Part shown: piece by piece, positions 45,432 to 53,808 of the stretch
Layout: every line of letters begins with the position of its first letter
Position numbering within the stretch: the stretch's first letter is position 1
Source: Pontibaca methylaminivorans
GTDB taxonomy: Bacteria > Pseudomonadota > Alphaproteobacteria > Rhodobacterales > Rhodobacteraceae
Reading direction: 5' to 3'
Length of the DNA stretch: 64,000 nucleotides
Assembly: GCF_900156525.1 (NCBI RefSeq)
Contig: NZ_FTPS01000001.1
Span: 310,001-374,000, forward strand
Program-made: the position numbers and the translations under genes
Notes under the pieces: model-generated
The model's database searches: none
The model's input: only the letters and a program-made list of their open reading frames with translations
Told to the model about the DNA's origin: nothing

Positions 45432-46868
45432 ATGGCAACCGAAATCCTCATGCCCGCGCTGTCCCCCACCATGGAGGAAGGCACGCTGGCGAAATGGCTG
45501 GTAAAGGAAGGCGACACGGTCGCCTCGGGCGACATCATCGCCGAGATCGAGACCGACAAGGCGACCATGGAATTCGAGGCCGTGGACGAGGGCCGGATCG
45601 GGCGGATCCTGGTCGCGGCCGGGGCCGAGGGGATCGCGGTCAATACGCCGATCGCCGTGCTGCTCGAGGATGGCGAGAGCATGGAGGACGTGCCGGAACC
45701 GAACGCGTCCGCCGCCGCCCCTGCCCCCGCTTCGGCCCCGGCCGCCGCGAAGAAGGCGCCCGCCGGTCCCGCCCCCGCCGCCGGGGACCGCGCGGACAAG
45801 GACAATGGCGAGGACAGTGGCGAGGACACGGGCGAGAACACGGGCGCCGGGCAGGAACTGTCGCCGGACTGGCCCGAAGGCACGCAGATGAAGCACCAGA
45901 GCGTGCGCGAGGCGCTGCGCGACGCCATGGCCGAGGAAATGCGCCGCGACGAGACCGTGTTCCTGATGGGCGAGGAGGTCGCCGAGTACCAGGGCGCCTA
46001 CAAGATCAGCCAGGGGCTGCTTGACGAATTCGGCGCGCGGCGGGTGATCGACACGCCGATCACCGAACACGGCTTTGCCGGGCTCGCGGTCGGCGCCGCC
46101 TTTGGCGGGCTGCGCCCGATCGTCGAATTCATGACCTTCAACTTCGCCATGCAGGCGATTGATCAGATCGTGAATTCGGCCGCCAAGACGCTTTACATGT
46201 CGGGCGGGCAGATGGGCGCGCCGATGGTGTTCCGCGGCCCGAACGGCGCCGCCGCCCGCGTCGCTGCCCAGCACAGCCAGGACTATGCCGCCTGGTACAT
46301 GCAGGTGCCCGGCCTCAAGGTGGCGATGCCCTATTGCGCCTCGGATGCGAAGGGTCTGCTCAAGACCGCGATCCGCGATCCGAACCCGGTAATCTTTCTC
46401 GAGAACGAAATCCTCTACGGGCGCAATTTCGAGGTGCCCGACATCGAGGATTACACCGTCCCGTTCGGCAAGGCCCGGATCTGGCGCGAGGGCACGGATG
46501 TCACCATCGTCAGCTTCGGCATCGGCATGACCTATGCGCTCGAGGCGGCCGAGCGGCTGGCGGGTGACGGAATCTCGGCCGAGGTGATCGACCTGCGCAG
46601 CCTGCGGCCGATGGACACGGGAACCATCATCCGCTCGGTGCAGAAGACCAATCGCTGCGTCACCGTCGAGGAAGGCTGGCCGCAGGGTTCGGTCGGGAGC
46701 TACATCAGCTCGGTGCTGATGCAGGAGGCGTTCGACTGGCTCGACGCGCCGGTGATCAACTGCACCGGCAAGGACGTGCCGCTGCCCTATGCCGCCAATC
46801 TCGAGAAACTGGCGCTGACCAGCACCGACGAGGTGATCGAGGCGGTGCGCAAGGTCACCTATAGCTGA
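45432..46868 (+). CDS. pdhB: Pyruvate dehydrogenase E1 beta with N-terminal lipoyl domain
   Basis: 478 residues, about 150 longer than a plain E1 beta. Residues 1-80 are a lipoyl domain with Lys43 in [12 protein letters not shown], almost the same as the E2 domain. Then comes an Ala/Pro then acidic linker with 12-base tandem repeats ([12 protein letters not shown], 45807-45842), and from about residue 150 the transketolase-like E1 beta fold ([36 protein letters not shown]). The fused lipoyl domain is known from several alphaproteobacteria. AAGGAG lies nine bases upstream. Confidence 0.95.
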   Translation: MATEILMPALSPTMEEGTLAKWLVKEGDTVASGDIIAEIETDKATMEFEAVDEGRIGRILVAAGAEGIAVNTPIAVLLEDGESMEDVPEPNASAAAPAPASAPAAAKKAPAGPAPAAGDRADKDNGEDSGEDTGENTGAGQELSPDWPEGTQMKHQSVREALRDAMAEEMRRDETVFLMGEEVAEYQGAYKISQGLLDEFGARRVIDTPITEHGFAGLAVGAAFGGLRPIVEFMTFNFAMQAIDQIVNSAAKTLYMSGGQMGAPMVFRGPNGAAARVAAQHSQDYAAWYMQVPGLKVAMPYCASDAKGLLKTAIRDPNPVIFLENEILYGRNFEVPDIEDYTVPFGKARIWREGTDVTIVSFGIGMTYALEAAERLAGDGISAEVIDLRSLRPMDTGTIIRSVQKTNRCVTVEEGWPQGSVGSYISSVLMQEAFDWLDAPVINCTGKDVPLPYAANLEKLALTSTDEVIEAVRKVTYS

Positions 46869-46881
46869 GGAGGGACGACAG

Positions 46882-48228
46882 ATGCCGACGGAAATCCTGA
46901 TGCCGGCCCTTTCTCCGACCATGGAAGAGGGCACGCTGGCGAAATGGCTGGTGAAGGAGGGCGACGCGGTGGCGGCGGGCGACCTTCTGGCCGAGATCGA
47001 GACCGACAAGGCAACGATGGAATTCGAGGCGGTGGATGACGGCACCATCGGAAAGCTTCTGGTCGCGGACGCAACCGAAGGGATCAAGGTGAACACCCCC
47101 ATCGCGGTGCTGCTGGCCGAGGGCGAAGGCGCCGAGGACATCGAAAGCGCCCCCGCCCCGGATTCCGACCCCGCTCCCGCCCCTGCCCCGGCTTCCGGGG
47201 AGTCGGGCGATGATGCGGGCCGCGCGGCAAAAGACAGCACGGCCGATGAGCCGTCCTCCCCGGCCCAGGCGGCGGATACGGCCACGGGCGGGGAGGCGCG
47301 GATCTTTGCCTCGCCGCTTGCGCGCCGGCTTGCGGCCGAAAAGGGGCTCGATCTCGCGCAGATCACCGGCTCCGGCCCGCGGGGACGGATCATTCGCGCC
47401 GATATCGAAGCCGCGCCCGCGCAGCAGGCGAAAGCCCCGGCACATGGCGCCGCGGCACCGGAGGCCGCGCCCGCATCCGCCCCGGCGCCCGCTGCCGGAC
47501 CCTCGGCCGATATGGTCATGCGGCTTTACGCCGACCGCCCCTATCGCGAGGTCGCGCTCGACGGGATGCGCAAGACCATCGCCGCGCGGCTGGTCGAGGC
47601 CAAGCAGACCATTCCGCATTTCTACCTGCGCCGCGATATCCGCCTCGACGCGCTGCTGAAGCTGCGCTCGGAGATGAATGCGCAGTTGCAGCATCGCGAG
47701 GTGCGCCTTTCGGTCAATGATTTCATCATCAAGGCCAGCGCCCTTGCCCTGCAGGCCGTCCCCGAGGCGAACGCCGTCTGGGCCGGAGACCGGATCCTGC
47801 AGATGGAACCCTCGGACGTCGCGGTGGCGGTGGCGATCGAGGGGGGGCTTTTCACGCCGGTGCTTCAGGACGCGGACAAGAAATCGCTTTCCGCGCTCTC
47901 GGCCGAGATGAAGGATCTGGCGGCCCGCGCCCGCGAACGCCGCCTTGCCCCGCATGAATATCAGGGCGGCAGCTTTGCGGTCTCCAACCTCGGCATGTTC
48001 GGGATCGAGAATTTCGATGCCGTGATCAACCCGCCGCATGGCGCGATCCTCGCGGTCGGGGCCGGGGTGAAGAAACCGGTGGTCGGCAAGGACGGAGCGC
48101 TTGGGACCGCCACCATGATGTCGGTGACGCTGTCGGTCGATCACCGGGTCATCGACGGGGCACTGGGCGCAAAGCTGCTGAAGGCCATCGTCGACAATAT
48201 CGAGCACCCGCTCTCCATGCTGGCCTGA
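46882..48228 (+). CDS. pdhC: Dihydrolipoamide acetyltransferase E2 of pyruvate dehydrogenase
   Basis: Core of the complex, 448 residues. One lipoyl domain (Lys43), an Ala/Pro linker, a subunit-binding domain ([17 protein letters not shown] and [14 protein letters not shown], about 134-172) and a catalytic domain ending in the active-site [16 protein letters not shown]. It makes acetyl-CoA and carries the E1 and E3 subunits. The E3 gene is not in the window. The start is 13 bases after pdhB, with GAGGAGGG upstream. Confidence 0.96.
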   Translation: MPTEILMPALSPTMEEGTLAKWLVKEGDAVAAGDLLAEIETDKATMEFEAVDDGTIGKLLVADATEGIKVNTPIAVLLAEGEGAEDIESAPAPDSDPAPAPAPASGESGDDAGRAAKDSTADEPSSPAQAADTATGGEARIFASPLARRLAAEKGLDLAQITGSGPRGRIIRADIEAAPAQQAKAPAHGAAAPEAAPASAPAPAAGPSADMVMRLYADRPYREVALDGMRKTIAARLVEAKQTIPHFYLRRDIRLDALLKLRSEMNAQLQHREVRLSVNDFIIKASALALQAVPEANAVWAGDRILQMEPSDVAVAVAIEGGLFTPVLQDADKKSLSALSAEMKDLAARARERRLAPHEYQGGSFAVSNLGMFGIENFDAVINPPHGAILAVGAGVKKPVVGKDGALGTATMMSVTLSVDHRVIDGALGAKLLKAIVDNIEHPLSMLA

Positions 48229-48279
48229 CGGCCGACGTCACAGGGACAAGCGGCTGAACGACAAGCGGCCAAACATGAA

Positions 48280-48305
48280 AAAGGCGGACCCCGGCCCGCC
48301 TTTCC
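48280..48305. terminator. Bidirectional terminator between pdhC and cysE
   Basis: AAAGGCGG (48280-48287) and CCGCCTTT (48296-48303) form an 8-base stem with an 8-base loop. A-run and T-run flank it, so it can act on both convergent genes. Confidence 0.85.
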
Positions 48306-48343
48306 TTCATCCCTGACCGTTAGGAATGGCCCCCCCGCGGCGG

Positions 48344-49153
48344 TCATTCCTGGCCCGGAAACATCTGGTTCATGCTGACCGAGGGCTGTTCGCAGCCCGA
48401 TTCGCCCACGATCCGCGCCGGGATCCCGGCCACCGTGGTAAAGGGCGGCACGTCCTTCAGCACCACCGAACCGGCGGCGATCCGGCTGCATTCGCCGATC
48501 CGGATATTGCCAAGCACCTTCGCGCCGGCGCCGATCAGCACCCCGTCGCCGATCTTGGGGTGGCGGTCTTCCTTTTCCTTGCCGGTCCCGCCAAGCGTCA
48601 CCGAATGCAGCATCGACACGTTGTCGCCGACCACCGCCGTTTCGCCGATGACGATGGAATGCGCATGGTCGATCATCACCCCCTTGCCGATCCGGGCGGC
48701 GGGATGAATATCGACGCCGAAGATTTCGGATACGCGCATCTGGATGAAATAGGCCAGATCCACCTTGCCGCGGGTCCAGAGCCAATGGCCGATCCGATAG
48801 GCCTGGATCGCCTGGTAGCCCTTGAAGAACAGGATCGGCTGCAACAGGCGATAGCAGGCCGGGTCGCGCTCATAGACCGCGACCACATCCGCGCGCGCCG
48901 CGTCGATCAGTTCGGGGGCGTCGGCATAGGCTTCCGCCGCGATCTCGCGCAGGATCACCATGGACATCTCGTTCGAATAGAGCTTGGCCGCGAACCGGTA
49001 GGACAGCGCATTCGCCAGTGTCTTGTGGTGCAGGATACAGGCATGGACCAGCCCGCCCATCAGCGGCTCGTTGCGGATGGCCTCCTCCGCCTCGTCGCGG
49101 ATGCGGTCCCAGACCGGATCGACCGAGGCGACCTTTCTGCACGTTTCAGCCAT
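48344..49153 (-). CDS. cysE: Serine O-acetyltransferase CysE
   Basis: Acetylates serine with acetyl-CoA, first step of cysteine synthesis; 269 residues. An alpha-helical N-terminal half precedes a left-handed parallel beta-helix of hexapeptide repeats (MIDHAHSIVIGETAVVGDNV; MLHSVTLGGTGKEKEDRHPK; IAAGSVVLKDVPP). Catalytic His/Asp are in the MIDHAHS and MLHSV turns. Single gene on the minus strand. Confidence 0.95.
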   Translation of the reverse strand: MAETCRKVASVDPVWDRIRDEAEEAIRNEPLMGGLVHACILHHKTLANALSYRFAAKLYSNEMSMVILREIAAEAYADAPELIDAARADVVAVYERDPACYRLLQPILFFKGYQAIQAYRIGHWLWTRGKVDLAYFIQMRVSEIFGVDIHPAARIGKGVMIDHAHSIVIGETAVVGDNVSMLHSVTLGGTGKEKEDRHPKIGDGVLIGAGAKVLGNIRIGECSRIAAGSVVLKDVPPFTTVAGIPARIVGESGCEQPSVSMNQMFPGQE

Positions 49154-49322
49154 GACGACCTCTCTTTCGTTGCGCGTCTCTTATTATCCTACAGGAAAAT
49201 GCGCCAGACCGAAACCGCGGGCCGGACCGCCGCGCGGGGGGCCGGCATGAAACCATGAACCGTCCCCGCGCAAGCCCGTCCCGCTTCAAGCCGGGCCGCA
49301 AGACCCGGCGCCGCTCCCCGCC

Positions 49323-50396
49323 CTATTCGGCCGCCTTCCAGGCGCAGTTGCCGAGGAATTCATCCTCGCCGACATCATCCGACGCCACCAGCCGGGTGCT
49401 GTCGTCGCGGCACACCACCGTGTAATCGCCAAGCCCGGCGATGTCGGCAAGAATCTGGTCCCACTGGCGATATTGCACCGTGTGTCCCTGCCCCGGATAG
49501 ACCGTGGCGCGCACCACGTTCCCGAGCGCCTCCTGCCACTGCGCCATTTCCGCGACCGGCACGCTTTCGTCATCCTCGCCCCAGTAGAGATAGGCCGGCG
49601 CGGTGATCTTTTCCGCATCGGCCACCGCATCGTCGCCGCAGGGGCGCAGGTATTCGGCCGCAAGCGCCGTGGCATTGCCAAGCTGCCCGTTCACATAGAA
49701 GGACCGCGTCGCATCGGCATAGGCCTGCGCCTGCCAGCCCGGGACGATCAGCACCGGCGAATCCGGCACGCCCCACCAGTCCTTGGGGCTATGCGTGAAA
49801 TCCTCGAGCTGCGCCGCCATGTCCTCGAGCGAGAGGTCGCAGTTGGCGGGCTCGGAGCGGGTCGGCAAGGTGCGTGATACGGCAGCGGCCAGATGCAGCG
49901 AAGTCACCCGCTCCGGCGCCGTCGCGGCAAGATGCGCGGCATAGGCGCCCCCGCCCGAGATCGCGACGATGGCGAAGTCATCCACGTCGAGATGATCGAG
50001 CACATAGAGGATCTCGGCGGCGTAATCGCTGTAGCCGAGTTCCGGGTTGAAGGGCGATTCCCCGAATCCGTTGCGCTCGACCGAAATCATCCGCAGGCCG
50101 AGCGATTCCCGCAGCGAGCGGTTGAATTCGGTCAGCTGGAACGCGGCGAGGCTGGTCCCCTGCCCGCCCAGAAACACCACGGCGCGCCCCTCGGGGTCGC
50201 CTTCGTCGATATAGAACACCGGCCGCCCGTCCAGAACGAGCTCGTGAACCTCGGCTCCGATGTGGTCGAATCCGTTGGCGATCTCGAGCGCCTCGGGATC
50301 GGGCACGGTTGGCTGCGGTTGCGCCAGCGCCGGCATGGCAAACAGCGCCCCGAGCATTCCGGCCGCAAGCCCCGCAGTGATGTTGTGATCTGTCAT
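49323..50396 (-). CDS. Secreted alpha/beta hydrolase
   Basis: Exported hydrolase of 357 residues with signal peptide (GLAAGMLGALFAMPALAQ). The fold is clear: VVFLGGQGTS oxyanion strand, SVERNGFGESPF, nucleophile Ser147 in AIVAISGGGAYAAHL, and catalytic His in VYPGQGHTVQYRQW. A C-terminal extension with two cysteines (YTVVCRDD; FLGNCAWKAAE) may be disulfide-bonded. ATG 50396 fits the signal peptide better than 50411 and has AGGACACAGG upstream. Substrate unknown; the role is not suggested by its neighbours. Confidence 0.8.
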   Translation of the reverse strand: MTDHNITAGLAAGMLGALFAMPALAQPQPTVPDPEALEIANGFDHIGAEVHELVLDGRPVFYIDEGDPEGRAVVFLGGQGTSLAAFQLTEFNRSLRESLGLRMISVERNGFGESPFNPELGYSDYAAEILYVLDHLDVDDFAIVAISGGGAYAAHLAATAPERVTSLHLAAAVSRTLPTRSEPANCDLSLEDMAAQLEDFTHSPKDWWGVPDSPVLIVPGWQAQAYADATRSFYVNGQLGNATALAAEYLRPCGDDAVADAEKITAPAYLYWGEDDESVPVAEMAQWQEALGNVVRATVYPGQGHTVQYRQWDQILADIAGLGDYTVVCRDDSTRLVASDDVGEDEFLGNCAWKAAE

Positions 50397-50545
50397 CCTG
50401 TGTCCTTTCATACCCGCCTGCCGGATCCGTCCCGCGCCCGACTCTGCCCGGTCACTCTAGCCCGACCTTGCGGGTTTGTCGCCCGATGCGGCCACCCGGT
50501 GCGGCAGATGGGCGCGGCCGGATTCGGGGCTGCGCATGGCTTTCG

Positions 50546-51670
50546 TCACGCGGTCCGGGGAATGTCGCAGAAGGGCGTGCCGATGTCCTCGGGCGCATGC
50601 GAGAGCGACTTCGCGATGGCGACCAGCCGCGCCCCCGGCCGGACGTCGAGCGCGCTGCAGGAGCGATGGGTGATGCGCGACAGCAGCGCACCCGCCGCCG
50701 TGTTGAGCCGCACCACGACGACATTGCCATCCTCGTGCAGGGATTCGACCACGCCGGGCAGCATGTTGAGGGCGGAAAGCCCCGCGGGGCGCTCGCGCGC
50801 GAGGATCACGTCCGAGGCGGCGATGCGCAGCCGCAGCCGCGCGCCGGGCCGGGCGTTGACCAGGGGCAGGAATAGCGCCACGCCGCCGGCGTCGAGTTCG
50901 GTGATCCCGTCCGCGTGATGCCGCAGCACCCGCGCCGAAATCACCGCCCCCGCCTCGCGTCCCGCCCCCGCGACCGCCGCCGGCGCCGAGAGCACCTCGG
51001 CCGCCGGTCCGATCTGCAGAAGCCGCCCCCGCCCGAGCAGGGCAACCGTGGTCGCGATCCGCGCGACCTCCGGGGCGGAGTGGCTGACATAGAGCATCGG
51101 CACCCGCAGTTCATCGCGCAGCCGTTCGAAATAGGGCAGGATCTCGGCCTTGCGCGCGTCATCCAGCGCTGAAAGCGGCTCGTCCGCCAGGATGAGCCGC
51201 GGCTCCGCCAGAAGCGCGCGGCCGATGGCGACGCGCTGCCGCTCGCCGCCCGACAACGTGCCCGGCATGCGCCCGACAAGCGGCCCGATGCCCAGCATCT
51301 CGATCACGTCGCTTTCGCGCCGCGCCGCCGCCCACGATCCGGGGCGGGACCTGCCGCGCAGGAACCAGCGGCCATAGCGCAGGTTCTGGCGAACAGTGAG
51401 ATGGGGAAACAGCCGCCCGTCCTGAAAGATCACGCCGAGCCGGCGGCGATGCGCGGCCACCGAAATGCGCCGTCCGGTGTCGCTCAGCACCGTTCCGTCG
51501 AGCGTGATGCGCGCGTGTTCGGGGTGAAACAGGCCCGCAACCGCGTTCAGCACCGTGGATTTCCCAGCGCCCGACGGGCCGAACAGCACCGTCACCCCCT
51601 TTGGCGCCTCGAAGTCGAGGTCGACATCAAAACCGGCAAAGCGGTGGCGGAGGGCGACCGAGAGCGTCAT
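50546..51670 (-). CDS. modC: Molybdate ABC transporter ATPase ModC
   Basis: ATPase of the molybdate importer, 374 residues. Walker A GPSGAGKS is at 31-38, signature LSGGERQRVAIGRAL and Walker B LILADEPLSALDDARK follow. The C-terminal 90 or so residues form a TOBE molybdate-binding domain (LSALNMLPGVVESLHEDGNV). ATG 51670 overlaps the modB stop (ATGA), so the longer open frame is not used. Confidence 0.94.
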   Translation of the reverse strand: MTLSVALRHRFAGFDVDLDFEAPKGVTVLFGPSGAGKSTVLNAVAGLFHPEHARITLDGTVLSDTGRRISVAAHRRRLGVIFQDGRLFPHLTVRQNLRYGRWFLRGRSRPGSWAAARRESDVIEMLGIGPLVGRMPGTLSGGERQRVAIGRALLAEPRLILADEPLSALDDARKAEILPYFERLRDELRVPMLYVSHSAPEVARIATTVALLGRGRLLQIGPAAEVLSAPAAVAGAGREAGAVISARVLRHHADGITELDAGGVALFLPLVNARPGARLRLRIAASDVILARERPAGLSALNMLPGVVESLHEDGNVVVVRLNTAAGALLSRITHRSCSALDVRPGARLVAIAKSLSHAPEDIGTPFCDIPRTA

Positions 51671-52362
51671 CGCGCAGCGATCCGTCGGGCGATGCGCCGC
51701 GCGAGCCACTCGGAGAGGATCAGTGCCCCCATCGCCAGCACGACCGCGACCAGAACAAGGCGCGCCGCCGCCGCCTCGCCGCCCGGCACCTGCAGGAAGC
51801 TGTAGATCGCCGTGGGCAGGGTCCGGGTCTCGCCGGGGATGTTGGACACGAAGGTAATGGTGGCGCCGAATTCCCCCATCGCCTTGGCAAAGGCAAGGAC
51901 CGCGCCGGCCAGCACGCCGGGCAGGATCAGGGGCAGCGTCACCGTGATCCAGACCCAGAAACGCGAGGCGCCGAGGCTCCCGGCGGCGGCCTCGAGCCGG
52001 GGGTCCACCGCCTCGATGGAAAGGCGGATCGCCCGCACCATGAGCGGAAAGGCCATCACCGCCGCCGCAAGCGCCGCGCCGGTCCAGCGAAAGGAAAACA
52101 CGATGCCGAACCAGTCATGCAGCCAGGGGCCGAGAAATCCCCGCCGCCCGAAGGCGACAAGCAGAAGATAACCGGTCACGACCGGCGGCAGCACCAGCGG
52201 CAGATGGACAAGCCCGTTCAGCATCCCGTGCCCCGGAAAGCGCCAGCGCGCCAGCGCATGGGCGACGAACAGCGCCACCGGCAGGCTCGCGATCGTGGCC
52301 CAGAAGGAGACGCGCAGCGACAGGCGCAGCGCGCTCCATTCCTCGGGGCCGAGCCAGTCCAT
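51667..52362 (-). CDS. modB: Molybdate ABC transporter permease ModB
   Basis: Inner-membrane permease of 231 residues with five or six hydrophobic segments. The coupling motif EAAAGSLGASRFWVWITVTLP and the ending AGAVLAFAKAMGEFGATITF are typical of ModB. It lies seven bases after modA and overlaps modC by four. Confidence 0.95.
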   Translation of the reverse strand: MDWLGPEEWSALRLSLRVSFWATIASLPVALFVAHALARWRFPGHGMLNGLVHLPLVLPPVVTGYLLLVAFGRRGFLGPWLHDWFGIVFSFRWTGAALAAAVMAFPLMVRAIRLSIEAVDPRLEAAAGSLGASRFWVWITVTLPLILPGVLAGAVLAFAKAMGEFGATITFVSNIPGETRTLPTAIYSFLQVPGGEAAAARLVLVAVVLAMGALILSEWLARRIARRIAAR

Positions 52363-52369
52363 GCGCGCC

Positions 52370-53131
52370 TCAGTTCAGGGTCTCGAAACCATGTTCTGCG
52401 AAGATCCGCGTGGCGTCGGGGTCACGCAGCGCGTTGAAGAAGGTGTCGTCCGCCCCGTCGCCGGCCGCTTTCAGCAGCGCCGCCGGATAGCTTACCGGAT
52501 CGTGGCTGTCGGCGGGAAAGGTTCCGATCACATGAACCGCCGGTTCGGCCGCCGCGTCGGTGGCATAGACGATTCCGAAGGGCGCCTCGCCCATCGCGAC
52601 GAGCGCAAGCGTTGCACGCACGTTGTCCGCCTGCGCGACCGACCCTTCCACCTCGTCCCAAAGCCCGAGACTGGTCAGCGCCTGCCGTCCGTATTGCCCG
52701 GCCGGGACCGAGTCGACCAGCGCCATGGCGAGTTTTTCGTCACCGATCAGCCCGGCCAGATCCGTATCGGCGTCAAGCGTGAGCGGAGCAACATCGTCGT
52801 CATGGGCGACCAGGACAAGCGTGTTGCCCAGAAGATCGACCCGGCTGTCGCCGGCGACCTCGCCGCCCTTTTCGACCTCGTCCATCCATTCCTGCGAGGC
52901 GGATATGAAAATGTCGGCCGGCGCACCGCCGAGGATCTGCCGCGCGAGCGCGTTCGAGCCGGCATAGCTGACGAGCACCCTGTCGCCGGTCTTTGCCTCG
53001 AAATCGGTCACAATCTCGTCAAGCGCGGTCTTGAGCGAGGCGGCGGCAAAGACCACGACCTCCTCTGCGGCGGCAGGCAGTCCGCCCCCGATTCCGATCA
53101 GCAGGGCAAGGGCGGCACTCGCGTTGCGCAT
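52370..53131 (-). CDS. modA: Molybdate-binding periplasmic protein ModA
   Basis: Periplasmic molybdate/tungstate-binding protein, 253 residues, with a signal peptide (ASAALALLIGIGGGLPAAA). The oxyanion-binding start VVVFAAASLKTALDEI, then GSNALARQILGGAPADIFIS and the conserved Tyr/Ala region GIVYATDAA fit ModA. A probable ModE operator lies at 53196-53219, 65 bases upstream. Confidence 0.95.
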   Translation of the reverse strand: MRNASAALALLIGIGGGLPAAAEEVVVFAAASLKTALDEIVTDFEAKTGDRVLVSYAGSNALARQILGGAPADIFISASQEWMDEVEKGGEVAGDSRVDLLGNTLVLVAHDDDVAPLTLDADTDLAGLIGDEKLAMALVDSVPAGQYGRQALTSLGLWDEVEGSVAQADNVRATLALVAMGEAPFGIVYATDAAAEPAVHVIGTFPADSHDPVSYPAALLKAAGDGADDTFFNALRDPDATRIFAEHGFETLN

Positions 53132-53195
53132 GGCTAAAGCTCCGTATGGGTCCGTATGATGATAGTGGTGCGTGCGGGACGGGTTCGTGGCCTGG

Positions 53196-53219
53196 CGTTA
53201 TGTCCCGTGGAACATATCG
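53196..53219. promoter_or_regulatory. Probable ModE-binding Mo-box upstream of modA
   Basis: CGTTATGT (53196-53203) and ACATATCG (53212-53219) form an inverted repeat with an 8-base centre and one mismatch. The half-sites resemble the CGTTATAT type of known ModE operators. It lies between modE and modA, exactly where a repressor of modABC would bind when molybdate is sufficient. Confidence 0.6.
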
Positions 53220-53246
53220 AAACCGCGCAGGCGCGCAAGCGGAAAA

Positions 53247-53606
53247 TCAATCCGCCTTGCGGGCAAGCAGCGCTTTCATGCGCGCGATCCGCGCCGCGTT
53301 GACCTCGGCCGCCGCGGCCTCAATGGCTTCGAACAGTTCGAGCACCTCGCGCCCGACGGCGGTCAGGCGCGCATGGCCGCCCCCGGCCCCGCCGCGGCTG
53401 CTCTGCACGAGCGGCTCGCGGAACATCGCGTTCATGTCCTCGACCAGCGACCACGCACGTTTGTAGCTCATGCCCATCTCGCGCCCCGCGGCCGATATCG
53501 ACCCGGTGCGCTCGATGCCCGCAAGCAGCGCCGCCTTGCCGGGACCGAGCTTGTCGGTGTCCGAGAAATAGAGACGGAGGAAGAATTCAGGATGCAGCCT
53601 GGCCAT
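53247..53606 (-). CDS. modE: ModE-type regulator, DNA-binding domain only
   Basis: Winged-helix regulator of 119 residues corresponding to the N-terminal domain of ModE (LLAGIERTGSISAAGREMGM, then SYKRAWSLVEDMNAMF). The molybdate-binding TOBE domains of full-length ModE are absent, so it cannot sense molybdate through such a domain; short versions are known in several bacteria. I take ATG 53606 at the family N-terminus. It lies 115 bases upstream of modA in the same direction. Confidence 0.87.
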   Translation of the reverse strand: MARLHPEFFLRLYFSDTDKLGPGKAALLAGIERTGSISAAGREMGMSYKRAWSLVEDMNAMFREPLVQSSRGGAGGGHARLTAVGREVLELFEAIEAAAAEVNAARIARMKALLARKAD

Positions 53607-53808
53607 GGCACAGCTTCGCCGATCGGCGCCCCGGGAGCAATCCGGGAGAGGCACGCCCCGCGGGGAACCACGGAAAAATCGGGGAAATCAACCCTGTCCG
53701 GGCGCGGCGCGGCGGAAAATCATGGAACCGAGGCGCTGACGGGGCGTTGAGTCAATCGGACTGCACCGGAGCGGGCCGAAGCGCAACGGATAATGAACGG
53801 AGCCGACA

